DNA of 64,000 nucleotides from Erwinia mallotivora (GTDB lineage Bacteria; Pseudomonadota; Gammaproteobacteria; Enterobacterales; Enterobacteriaceae): NCBI RefSeq assembly GCF_000590885.1, contig NZ_JFHN01000045.1, positions 248,001 to 312,000 of the forward strand, read 5' to 3'. Shown piece by piece: positions 1 to 7,510 of this stretch (position 1 is its first letter; each line of letters starts with the position of its first letter). The notes under the pieces were generated by a model. It saw only the letters and a program-made list of their open reading frames with translations, ran no database searches and was not told where the DNA came from. The position numbers and the translations under genes were made by a program.

Positions 1-384
1 GCGGCGCTACAGCACTGTGACTGGACGATGCCTACACCGAAAGGCAGCTATTACCGGCTGCTGCACGATCTGTTCACTGATATGGGGATGACCCCGTCAA
101 TCAGCGTCACCTGTGAAACCTTTATGGCCTGTATCAGCCTGGTCACGCAGAGCGATTTTGTCAGTATTCTGTCGCAGGACGTGATTGCCGATCCCATTCA
201 CGGTAATCAGCTGGTGGCACTGAATTTGCAGGAAAAAATGCCGAAGGCCACCTTTTATCTGATTCAGCGTAAGGACAGTACGCTGACGCCGATGGGGGCA
301 CACCTCGCCCGTCTGTTCCGTATGCACTGCCGTGGCGTTAAATTTCCCCTCAGCGAGGCAACGCTGCGCGTGTCAGATGAATAA
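1..384 (+). CDS. LysR-type transcriptional regulator, C-terminal part (truncated by window edge)
   Basis: The reading frame is open from base 1 to the TAA at 382-384, so the gene starts before the window and only about 127 residues are visible. The visible protein looks like the second half of a LysR substrate-binding domain: a beta-alpha pattern with the FMACISLVTQSDFVSILSQ segment (a helix after a V-x-x-G-type turn) followed by the closing strand ATFYLIQRKDSTLTP and a helix with a short tail. The DNA-binding helix-turn-helix would lie outside the window, so neither the target genes nor the effector can be read here. A GNAT gene follows on the same strand after about 100 bases; co-regulation is possible but not shown. 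Confidence 0.75.
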   Translation, partial: AALQHCDWTMPTPKGSYYRLLHDLFTDMGMTPSISVTCETFMACISLVTQSDFVSILSQDVIADPIHGNQLVALNLQEKMPKATFYLIQRKDSTLTPMGAHLARLFRMHCRGVKFPLSEATLRVSDE

Positions 385-490
385 ACATGCTGTTAAAGTG
401 AAATATCTCAGAGCCACACTCATCCATTCGATTATCTATCAGGTGGGCGGCAGCGATGTTTGCCCGCCATCACCCGCAGGAGTCAGCCTT

Positions 491-991
491 ATGACAGCGC
501 AGTCGGTTTCTCTGGTTCGGTATCAGCCAGTCTGGCAGTCCGGAGTGGTAGCATTAATCCTGCCGATCCAGAATCAGGAGTTTGGTATCACTATCTCTGC
601 GGCTCAGCAGCCGGATCTCAGCGATATTGACGGTTTTTATCAGTCCGGTAACGGTGATTTCTGGTTGGCGGTGGCGGATGAGCAGGTGGTGGGATGTATT
701 GGCCTGAAGGACATCGGTAATCAACAGGCTGCGCTACGCAAAATGTTTGTTGCCGAGGCCTGGCGGGGAAGGGAGAAAGGCATTGCCAGCGCCTTGCTGA
801 GCCGTTTACTGGAACATGCTGCACGCCGGGAACTGCACGATATTTACCTGGGTACGACCAGTAAATTTCTGGCGGCACATCGTTTCTATGAGAAGAACGG
901 TTTTCAGGAGGTCTCTCAGACTTCGTTACCCGATGCGTTCCCGGTAATGAAAGTGGATAGCAAATTTTACCGTCTTGCTCTGCGGCAGTAA
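491..991 (+). CDS. GNAT-family N-acetyltransferase
   Basis: A 166-residue protein. The ATG at 491 is preferred over an upstream in-frame start at 332 because it has an AGGAG Shine-Dalgarno about 10 bases upstream and because the longer version would overlap the preceding LysR gene. The GNAT fold is visible: the strand FWLAVADEQVVGCIGLK, then ALRKMFVAEAWRGREKGIAS, which is motif A (the acetyl-CoA pyrophosphate loop, here R-G-R-E-K-G-I-A, close to Q/RxxGxG/A), and finally HRFYEKNGFQEV, the common C-terminal FYxxxGF motif. It should transfer an acetyl group from acetyl-CoA to an amine of unknown identity. The substrate cannot be inferred. Confidence 0.85.
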   Translation: MTAQSVSLVRYQPVWQSGVVALILPIQNQEFGITISAAQQPDLSDIDGFYQSGNGDFWLAVADEQVVGCIGLKDIGNQQAALRKMFVAEAWRGREKGIASALLSRLLEHAARRELHDIYLGTTSKFLAAHRFYEKNGFQEVSQTSLPDAFPVMKVDSKFYRLALRQ

Positions 992-1698
992 AAATGGCAT
1001 TGCGTGATTAAGATCCTGCCCCATCAGGGCTGGTTTACTCGCCATTTTGAACCCGGGCAGTGCGCGAAATCCTCACGTACTTCGTGTACGCTCCGGTTTC
1101 TGTGCGCTGTCCGTGTCCAGACTGGCTGCGACAATAACACCTGGTGGGCCAGTCTCTGAGGTGTTATTCCGGCCATCGCCAGGCCGGTATGGCACAGGAT
1201 ATCTGCCTTTTCGCACAGACATTTGCCGTCAGCATCGTTCTTCCTGTCGGGATGTGTTATTCCTCGCCTGAGAGCTTTATTTATTTCTGTCTTTTCCATG
1301 CCCTGCATTCCATCCTGAATAATAAATATCAGTGCGTTTTTTGCGGTTATTATCGACAGGAAAAAGCGTCATTTTTTTTCAGTGTTTACCATTTTTAATA
1401 TTATCAGAACAGTAAGAGGCTTCTCTTTTTGCTACTTGTTACCATCGCCAACATCCCGGAGATTAACGTTGAGTGAGGTTGGGGAAACGTTACATTTGAT
1501 TTTAGTGTGTCTTTATTCGCCAGCCACCACGCGATTTTTCCATTATCGTTGATGGGAAATGACGCCTTACAGAGATTATAAGGAAAAGCGTAGTTTTCAT
1601 TCTGTGGCATCGTGATGGCGTGTTCTTTTTTGAAATATTCAGTCTGGAGAAATTGATACGCTTTGAATTCAATAACATTTGCAGGAGTAATTAAAATC
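992..1698. other. Gene-poor stretch with a hairpin-bearing, repeat-like segment
   Basis: About 700 bases separate the GNAT gene from the small ORF at 1699. The first part (roughly 1030-1310) is GC-rich, with a short inverted repeat CGTAC/GTACG at 1076-1090. It reads like an intergenic dispersed element rather than a gene: only short overlapping ORFs without ribosome-binding sites occur on both strands. From about 1320 the composition turns AT-rich. On the minus strand a 68-residue frame ending at 1404 has a protein-like look but no convincing Shine-Dalgarno, so it is not called. Whether the GC-rich part is repeated elsewhere in the genome is unknown from this window. Confidence 0.35.
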
Positions 1699-1965
1699 AT
1701 GAATATCTCAGCTGAAAAAACAAGCCATTCACATGCTGTTGCATCTTTAAATACCGACCATTCATCACAAAGTAAGAAAGCGAATGCTACTAATTTAACT
1801 ACAAAGGTTGATATGGTAGAAAATTTATGTGATGCATTTGCAAAAATGAGCATCAGCAGTAATAAAAAGGTGTCATTTTCAAATTTAACCAAAAAGGTCG
1901 ATATGGTAGAAGATTTATGTGATGCATTTGCAAAAATGAGCATCAGCAGTAATAAAAAGGTGTGA
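1699..1965 (+). CDS. Small unknown protein built from a tandemly duplicated 30-residue unit
   Basis: An 88-residue ORF; the ATG at 1699 is chosen because GGAG lies about 11 bases upstream (1684-1687). I do not recognise the family. The N-terminal third is polar (Ser/His/Lys-rich). It is followed by two near-identical copies of a unit with the order N-L-T-x-K-V-D-M-V-E-(N/D)-L-C-D-A-F-A-K-M-S-I-S-S-N-K-K-V. Each copy has one Cys and looks like an amphipathic helix followed by a Ser/Asn/Lys tail. The second copy ends at the stop codon. No signal peptide or membrane segment is seen. A second small ORF follows 27 bases downstream, suggesting a two-gene unit. The AT-rich composition, unlike the flanks, suggests acquired DNA. 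A peptide precursor, toxin-like peptide or small regulator are all possible; none is supported by a recognisable partner enzyme. Confidence 0.55.
   Translation: MNISAEKTSHSHAVASLNTDHSSQSKKANATNLTTKVDMVENLCDAFAKMSISSNKKVSFSNLTKKVDMVEDLCDAFAKMSISSNKKV
1792..1963 (+). repeat. 90-base-period tandem duplication inside the small ORF
   Basis: Bases 1792-1873 and 1882-1963 are direct copies with a 90-base period. By eye they differ at only four of 82 positions, all in the first half of the unit; the last roughly 50 bases are identical. The period is a multiple of three, so the duplication is in frame. Confidence 0.9.
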
Positions 1966-1992
1966 TTTAAAAAGGACGAGGACAATAGCTGG

Positions 1993-2187
1993 ATGGAGTA
2001 TATTAAACCAGATGAAGAAAAGGGTTATTTCAAATTGTCAGATGATGAAGTGACTTACAGACTAAGAGTTGACAGGGCAGCGAAAGCACATGGGCTTATG
2101 GTTGCTGTGGGGCATGATGACCACAAAACATCGCCAAATCCTTACAACCATGCATTTGCATTATCAGAAATTGCAAAATTAGGCTGA
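1993..2187 (+). CDS. Small unknown protein following the duplicated-peptide gene
   Basis: A 64-residue ORF with a purine-rich GGACGAGGA stretch about 10 bases upstream of the ATG. The protein is charged and soluble, with no signal peptide. The first half resembles a short strand-helix region (GYFKLSDDEVTYRLRVDRAA); the second half is His/Asp-rich (VGHDDHKTSPNPYNHAF). No family recognised. Its 27-base spacing from the preceding ORF and shared AT-rich composition suggest that the two are expressed together. It could be a partner or antidote of the upstream peptide, but that is only an inference from position. Confidence 0.45.
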   Translation: MEYIKPDEEKGYFKLSDDEVTYRLRVDRAAKAHGLMVAVGHDDHKTSPNPYNHAFALSEIAKLG

Positions 2188-2232
2188 ATATTTATCCATT
2201 TAAATAATTCGGGAAAAGTCCGGTGACTTACC

Positions 2233-2256
2233 TGTACCGCCCCCATAAAGTTGGAT
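2233..2256. mobile_element. Possible remnant of an IS3-type terminus
   Basis: The short motif TGTACCGCCCCCATAAAGTT resembles terminal sequences of some IS3-family elements. No transposase frame or matching second end is seen nearby, so at most this is a scar next to the AT-rich islet. Confidence 0.2.
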
Positions 2257-2375
2257 AGCACGCAATAAGAGTGGATCAGGCCCGTAGCTTATTATTTAAC
2301 TGGAGTCAGCCCCTGAGCCTGGCTACTTACCGGGTGTATGCGGGATTGTTGGGCGGCAGTAACCGCCCTTTATCA

Positions 2376-2885
2376 TCAGCTCTGCGGATTGCTGGTGCTG
2401 CTCATTTTCATCAGGTCTTTATCAACAAAGAACAGGGCTTCACCGCTGTTGCCGACCAGCGCCAGTTTATCCAGTACGGATTTAAACAGCTTCTCTTCTT
2501 CATGCTGTTCAGCCACATACCATTGCAGGAAATTAAAGGTGGAGTAATCCTGCGTGGTGATCGCGGCATGTGCCAGCTCATTGATTTTGCTGGTGATCAG
2601 TTTTTCGTGATGGTAGGCCTGTTCCAGCACCTCATTCAGTGAATTAAAGGTCACTGGCGGCGCAGCGATGGTGCCCAGCACCGGCATGGCTCCGGTATCG
2701 CTCAGGTAGTTAAACAGCCGCTGCATGTGCTGCATCTCTTCAGCGGAGTGTTCACGCATAAACGCAGCCGCGCCTTCAAAACCTTTATCAGAACACCAGG
2801 CGCTCATTTGCAGATACAGATTGGCGGAAAAGAATTCCAGATTTAACTGGTCGTTCAGTTTGGCGGTCATTTCGCTGGTCAGCAT
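2376..2885 (-). CDS. ftnA: Non-heme ferritin FtnA
   Basis: A 169-residue protein (E. coli FtnA is 165). The ATG at 2885 is preferred over an upstream in-frame start because GGAG precedes it by 6-7 bases and the N-terminus [19 protein letters not shown] matches the family. Ferroxidase-centre residues are visible: the N-terminal helix Glu in [12 protein letters not shown], the E-H-S-A-E-E-M-Q-H motif of helix B (Glu and His ligands), and the helix C/D motif [13 protein letters not shown]. It assembles into a 24-subunit cytosolic shell that oxidises Fe(II) and stores Fe(III). It stands alone, with about 500 bases of non-coding DNA upstream. That DNA contains a weak Fur-like motif, in line with known Fur-dependent control of ftnA in E. 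coli. Confidence 0.95.
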   Translation of the reverse strand: MLTSEMTAKLNDQLNLEFFSANLYLQMSAWCSDKGFEGAAAFMREHSAEEMQHMQRLFNYLSDTGAMPVLGTIAAPPVTFNSLNEVLEQAYHHEKLITSKINELAHAAITTQDYSTFNFLQWYVAEQHEEEKLFKSVLDKLALVGNSGEALFFVDKDLMKMSSTSNPQS

Positions 2886-3404
2886 AGCGGCTCCATATTT
2901 TTTCGCGGTGAATTTTATTAACGGTATTATTGGGCGCATTATGCACGGCTGTCGCGGAAATAAAAACTCTTTAAGACCCTTTTTATGTCATTTTCGGGCG
3001 AATTAACACAATGAAAGATAAGTGATAATTGTTCTCTCTGTTATTGGCATAAATTCCGTTTTTTAAATGTTTTTGATAACCATTCTTATTATTAATACGC
3101 AGCAATTTTACCCACTCAGAATGGTCTTATTGCCGGATTTATAAAATTATTGCTGTTGAAAAATAATCAGCAGAAAGTGCCGAAGGCAGAAAAAGCGATA
3201 ATTTTATTCGTCGTTCGCCATTATCCCTTGCGGAAAGGTGTTGCGGGCCTGGCATTTTCCGTTGACTGGTGTTGCCAGAGCCGCTGCAATCCCTTTCTGC
3301 CTGACCTGGCGCTGTTCCCGGTCAGCGGGCGGTGCTGCTGCGGTCCGATTGATCGCCAGCTTTCTCTGTGCTGCTGGTCAGCAGACAGGGTTAGCGCAGT
3401 CGGG
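2886..3404. other. Intergenic region upstream of ftnA
   Basis: About 520 bases with no credible gene. A TGCATAAT sequence on the minus strand (around 2936-2944) is a plausible extended -10 for ftnA. The half nearer 3405 is GC-rich and carries only shadow frames antisense to the MFS gene end. Confidence 0.5.
3023..3037. promoter_or_regulatory. Weak Fur-box-like sequence upstream of ftnA
   Basis: TGATAATTGTTCTCT matches the 7-1-7 Fur pattern (TGATAAT-n-ATTATCA) at 11 of 14 positions, about 140 bases upstream of the ftnA start. One isolated weak match; suggestive only. Confidence 0.3.
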
Positions 3405-4625
3405 TTATGACCCGGCCGCAGGCTGGCGGACCGCAGCTGGTGGGGTCCTGTCGCGCCAGCGCACCACCATGCTGCCCAGGCCGCTCAGCGTCAGCAGTGC
3501 CACCACGCCTGTCCAGCCGGTTTTCTCCAGCATGATGCTGCCAGCAGCGGAGCCTGCCGCCATACCGATAAATACGCCGGTAAACATCAGCGCATTCAGC
3601 CTGCTGCGCGCAGCAGGCTCCAGACTGAAGATGATCGACTGGTGCGACACCAGCGTCGACTGCACACCAAAATCAAAGCCAATCGCCGAGAGGACAATCA
3701 CCGCCAGCGCCCAGGGAGCAGGCAGCCACGGCAGCAGGAACATCAATGCGAAGGAGAGGGAGGCGACCGTCGTGCCGATCAGGGTGACCCGCCGGGGACC
3801 ACGACGATCGGCCAGCGTTCCGGCCAGCGGTGCCGCCAGCGCACCCGCAGCTCCCGCCAGGCCAAAGGATCCGGCTGTTGCACTGCCCAGCTGCCAGCTG
3901 TCATGTAGCATTACCGCCAGCGTCGACCAGAAGGCGCTGAACCCGACCGACAGCAACGCCTGGGCCAGCGTGGCCCGCCGCAACGCAGGATAGTGGCACC
4001 AGAGGTGATGCATGGAAGAGAGCAGCGCCGGATAACGCATCTGCGTAGCCGGAGGCATTGACGGCAGGCTGCGCCACAACACCAGGGTGATGGCGGTAAC
4101 CATCACCGCTGCGGCGATAAATATGCTGCGCCAGCCAAAATACCCGGCCACAAAGCCACTCAGCACGCGGGACAGCAGGATCCCCAGCAGCAGCCCGGTC
4201 ATTACGCTGCCGACGGTTTTACCGCGCTGCGCGGCGGGAGAGAGCTGGGCAGAGGCCGGAACAATATCCTGAGCCACGGTGGCGGCAATCCCCACCGTAA
4301 GGCTGGCAAGCAGCAGCATACCGATCCCGCTGCTACTGGCACTGAATACCAGCGCGCAGGCCAGCAGCAGCCCTTTCAGAGCAATAATCTTTCGTCGGTC
4401 ATGGCGATCGCCCAGCGGTGCCAGCAGCAGAATGCCCAGCGCATAACCCGCCTGCGTCAGCGTCGGCACCAGACCCACGCTGGAGACGGTGGCATGCAGC
4501 TCCCTGACCAGAATCCCCAGCATCGGCTGGCTGTAATAGATGGAGGCCACGCTGAAGCCTGCGCCGGTCGCCAGTATTACGACGGTGCGACGGGCAAGGG
4601 GGGCGTGTGGCGAAGGGGATGTCAT
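3405..4625 (-). CDS. MFS transporter, probable drug/sugar-efflux type
   Basis: A 406-residue polytopic protein with about 12 hydrophobic segments in two halves. The MFS loop 2-3 signature appears as G-D-R-H-D-R-R-K-I after helix 2 and in degenerate form as L-A-D-R-R-G-P-R-R in the second half. The N-terminal GFSVASIYYSQPMLGIL segment and an all-hydrophobic core without a large extracellular domain are typical of small-molecule exporters of the YgaY/arabinose-efflux-like group. It is divergently transcribed from the LysR gene at 4727 with a 100-base gap, a classic regulator/target arrangement. The substrate cannot be deduced. Confidence 0.85.
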   Translation of the reverse strand: MTSPSPHAPLARRTVVILATGAGFSVASIYYSQPMLGILVRELHATVSSVGLVPTLTQAGYALGILLLAPLGDRHDRRKIIALKGLLLACALVFSASSSGIGMLLLASLTVGIAATVAQDIVPASAQLSPAAQRGKTVGSVMTGLLLGILLSRVLSGFVAGYFGWRSIFIAAAVMVTAITLVLWRSLPSMPPATQMRYPALLSSMHHLWCHYPALRRATLAQALLSVGFSAFWSTLAVMLHDSWQLGSATAGSFGLAGAAGALAAPLAGTLADRRGPRRVTLIGTTVASLSFALMFLLPWLPAPWALAVIVLSAIGFDFGVQSTLVSHQSIIFSLEPAARSRLNALMFTGVFIGMAAGSAAGSIMLEKTGWTGVVALLTLSGLGSMVVRWRDRTPPAAVRQPAAGS

Positions 4626-4726
4626 CTGCTCTCCTGATAATCTGATGAGATAAGGAGCACATTTTTAACGCCAGGCGGGGAAGCGTGGTAGTGGCCTGCC
4701 CGGTAATACTGTTATACGCTTAATGC

Positions 4727-5662
4727 ATGAAAGAAATCCCTTTGTCAGGCACCGACCGTATAGAGTTGATGCAAACCTTTATCCGTATTGTTGAAGCGGG
4801 CAGCCTCTCTGCGGCGGCGGCCCGTTTGCAAACCACCCAACCCACCGTCAGCCGACGTTTACAGACGCTGGAGAAATTGCTGGGGCTGAAGCTGATACAG
4901 CGCACCACGCACGTGATGAAGTTAACCGATGACGGCCAACGCTGCTTTGCCCATGCTCAGACGCTGATTGAGAACTGGCGGACCATAGAAGACGATCTTC
5001 GGGGGGTAACCGAAGAGCCGGTCGGGCTGTTACGGGTGCTGGTGCCACATGCATTTGGTCAGGATCAGATGATTGCGCCATTGCAGCGCTATTTGCAGAG
5101 CTATCCAAAAATGACCGTGGAGTGGATGCTCAGTGACCGGCGGCCAGACTTTATTGCGGAAGGGATAGATTGCGCGGTGCATATCGGGGCGATGACCGAT
5201 CCCTCAGTGGTGGCGGTGCTGGTTGCAGAAGTGCCGCGCATTGTGGTGGCCGCGCCGGAATTATCTGCCGGGCATAACCCGGTGCAGCATCCGCAAGCGT
5301 TGAAAAGCTATCCCTGGGTGGCGCTCAGCACTTTCTATCGCAATCAGATGGTGCTGCATAGCGACGACGGCACAACAGAGCAGATTGATATCCAGCCCCG
5401 CTTGTTGACCGACAGTCTGTATGCCTTGCGCAACAGTGTGCTGCTGGGGATGGGCATTGGCGTGGCGTCAAAATGGGCGGTAACGGAGGATATTGCCAGC
5501 GGGCGGCTGCTGCATCTTTGTCCCGCCTGGTATGCAGAGCCGCTGCCGGTTTTTCTGGTCTATCCCTGGGCGCGTTATTATCCTGCCAAACTGCGTCAGT
5601 TTCTGGCGCTGATGCGACAGGTGTTGCCGCTGATCGGCGGCACCCAGGCACCGAGCCTGTGA
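4727..5662 (+). CDS. LysR-type transcriptional regulator
   Basis: A 311-residue protein with the N-terminal winged helix-turn-helix at about residues 12-70 (ELMQTFIRIVEAGSLSAAAA, then TTQPTVSRRLQTLEKLLG) and a C-terminal periplasmic-binding-like effector domain. It is divergent from the MFS gene at 3405-4625, so it most likely controls that exporter and itself. The hairpin at 5673-5708 closes the transcript. Confidence 0.9.
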   Translation: MKEIPLSGTDRIELMQTFIRIVEAGSLSAAAARLQTTQPTVSRRLQTLEKLLGLKLIQRTTHVMKLTDDGQRCFAHAQTLIENWRTIEDDLRGVTEEPVGLLRVLVPHAFGQDQMIAPLQRYLQSYPKMTVEWMLSDRRPDFIAEGIDCAVHIGAMTDPSVVAVLVAEVPRIVVAAPELSAGHNPVQHPQALKSYPWVALSTFYRNQMVLHSDDGTTEQIDIQPRLLTDSLYALRNSVLLGMGIGVASKWAVTEDIASGRLLHLCPAWYAEPLPVFLVYPWARYYPAKLRQFLALMRQVLPLIGGTQAPSL

Positions 5663-5672
5663 TCAGCCTGTG

Positions 5673-5708
5673 GACCGTTCAGCCGCCGCTCGGGCAGGCT
5701 GAACGGTC
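5673..5708. terminator. Bidirectional hairpin between convergent genes
   Basis: A perfect 12-base inverted repeat (GACCGTTCAGCC / GGCTGAACGGTC) with a 12-base loop lies between the ends of the LysR gene (5662) and the chemoreceptor gene (5719). There is no long T-run, so it may be a transcript-end stabiliser rather than a strict intrinsic terminator. Confidence 0.6.
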
Positions 5709-5718
5709 TGTAACGTAA

Positions 5719-7398
5719 TCAGAAGGTTTCCCAGTTGCCCTGGTCGCCTTGCAGTGCTTTGCGGGGTGGGGCTAACGGCAGAAGCGGAGCGGGTATGGCT
5801 TTGTCTGCTGGTTTTGCACTGCTCAGGCTGCGGCCTGGCGTCTGATCGGTTCTGAATGCGGCCACTGCCTGAGAAAGACGGCTGGCCTGCTCTTCCAGCG
5901 AAGCGGATGCTGCCGCCGACTCCTGCACCAGGGCCGCGTTTTGCTGTGTGACGCGGTCCATTTCGGTCACCGCCAGGCCAATCTGATCGATCCCCCGGCT
6001 TTGCTCATCGGAAGCGGAGGCGATTTCTCCCATGATGTCGGTGACGCGCATGACCGCGGCGACGATATCGTGCATGGTTTTACCGGCGACGCTAACCTGT
6101 TCAGAACCGGCGTCCACCCGGCTGACCGAGGCTTCAATCAGGGTTTTAATCTCTTTCGCCGCCTGCGCACTGCGCTGCGCCAGATTGCGTACTTCACCCG
6201 CCACCACGGCGAATCCGCGTCCCTGTTCCCCCGCACGGGCGGCTTCTACCGCTGCATTCAGCGCCAGGATGTTGGTCTGGAAGGCGATGCCGTCGATCAC
6301 GCTGATAATGTCAGCAATTTTCTGCGAGCTTCCGGCAATTTCCCCCATGGTCTTCACCACGCCATCCACCATCTGGCCGCCTTTTCCGGCGGTTTCTGAG
6401 GCGCTTTTGGCCAGCTGCGACGCCTGGCGGGCATTTTCCGCATTCTGTTTCACCGTGGCGGTCAGCTGCTCCATGCTGGCAGCGGTTTGCTCCAGCGAGG
6501 CGGCCTGCTGCTCGGTGCGGGCGGAAAGGTCGTTGTTGCCAAGTGATATCTCGCCTGCACCGGTATAAATGGCGCTGGCGCTGTCACGCACATGGCTGAC
6601 GGTCTGTTTCAGCGACTGCTGCATCGCCGAAAGGTGCGTGGCCAGCAGTGCCATTTCACTGCGGCCTTCCACCGACAGATGACCGGAAAGATCGCCGCCA
6701 GCAATGCCCTGAATATGTGTGGTGACCAACTTCAGCGGCGTCAGCAGCACGGCTTTAATCACCACCCAGACCGCCAGCACCAGCAGTGCCAGCACCAGCA
6801 CCACGCCAGCCAGCGTCCACACCATGTGGCTGAAGCTGTGCTGATTCTGCTCCATGCCGGTTGCCAGCAGCGCGTCATTCTGTGTGCGCCACTGGTTGTA
6901 GCTCTCTTCCATCATCTCCTGCGCTTTCTGCGTGTCCAGGTTGCCGTAGGCTTCATAATTATTGGCCCGCAGATACTGGATTGACATGGTCAGGGTATCG
7001 AACAGCTGCTGATAACTGCTGGCAACCCGCGCCGCCAGCTCAGGACTTTGCCCGTTGATGGCAGGCGCATTTTTGTAGGCGTCGTAATGTTGCTGCGCTA
7101 CCTGAAGTGAGGCCGCAGCGTCTGACAGCAGTTTGGCTATCGCCGCCTGTGCTGCCGCGTCGGTCTGCTTTTTAAGAATACGGATGGCGACGCGGTTGAT
7201 CGTCACCCTGGTTTTAATCAGGGTCTGCCAGCTGTCGCTGAGCTGTCCCTGCTGGTGGGTCAGTGTGTTGGCGTGAGTGAAATTGTTTTTATCCTGGTTA
7301 ATGGCTTTAAAAGAGAGGGCGCTTGAAATCAGCAGCAGCCCGCTAAATACCACCAGCATAATAATAATGCTGGTAACGACCTTCATATTTTTAATCAT
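5719..7398 (-). CDS. Methyl-accepting chemotaxis protein (Tsr/Tar type)
   Basis: A 559-residue chemoreceptor starting [15 protein letters not shown], which aligns with the start of E. coli Tsr/Tar; this ATG (7398) is chosen over one three codons upstream for that reason. Order: TM1 (about 10-30); periplasmic four-helix ligand-binding domain (about 35-190); TM2 (about 192-215); HAMP; and a long cytoplasmic coiled coil whose tip has the canonical [20 protein letters not shown]. The protein ends in NWETF, the pentapeptide that tethers CheR and CheB, so it should be a high-abundance, self-sufficient receptor. The ligand is unknown. A sigma28-like promoter lies upstream, implying co-expression with flagellar genes. 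Confidence 0.95.
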   Translation of the reverse strand: MIKNMKVVTSIIIMLVVFSGLLLISSALSFKAINQDKNNFTHANTLTHQQGQLSDSWQTLIKTRVTINRVAIRILKKQTDAAAQAAIAKLLSDAAASLQVAQQHYDAYKNAPAINGQSPELAARVASSYQQLFDTLTMSIQYLRANNYEAYGNLDTQKAQEMMEESYNQWRTQNDALLATGMEQNQHSFSHMVWTLAGVVLVLALLVLAVWVVIKAVLLTPLKLVTTHIQGIAGGDLSGHLSVEGRSEMALLATHLSAMQQSLKQTVSHVRDSASAIYTGAGEISLGNNDLSARTEQQAASLEQTAASMEQLTATVKQNAENARQASQLAKSASETAGKGGQMVDGVVKTMGEIAGSSQKIADIISVIDGIAFQTNILALNAAVEAARAGEQGRGFAVVAGEVRNLAQRSAQAAKEIKTLIEASVSRVDAGSEQVSVAGKTMHDIVAAVMRVTDIMGEIASASDEQSRGIDQIGLAVTEMDRVTQQNAALVQESAAASASLEEQASRLSQAVAAFRTDQTPGRSLSSAKPADKAIPAPLLPLAPPRKALQGDQGNWETF

Positions 7399-7437
7399 GC
7401 TGTGCACTCTGTGATGGGGAAAAACCCGCTGAACAGG

Positions 7438-7465
7438 TTATCGGATCACCGTGACAGGAACTTTA
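7438..7465 (-). promoter_or_regulatory. Sigma28 (FliA)-like promoter of the chemoreceptor
   Basis: On the minus strand, TAAAGTTC (ending at 7465) is followed after 12 bases by TCCGATAA (7438-7445). This is close to the consensus TAAAGTTT-N11-GCCGATAA, with one extra spacer base. It lies 40 bases upstream of the receptor start codon. Confidence 0.65.
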
Positions 7466-7510
7466 TGCTGGTCATCGCAGAATTTTTCACCAGCGGGAGC
7501 ATGCCGGATA

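Noticed and set aside
1404-1985. 193-codon minus-strand frame opposite the duplicated-peptide gene
   Set aside because: It is largely the antisense of the tandem repeat and the AT-rich leader, with no ribosome-binding site; only its last 68 codons look protein-like and were not enough for a call.
3238-3993. Long plus-strand frame opposite the MFS gene end
   Set aside because: High-GC antisense shadow rich in Ala/Arg/Pro, no family features.
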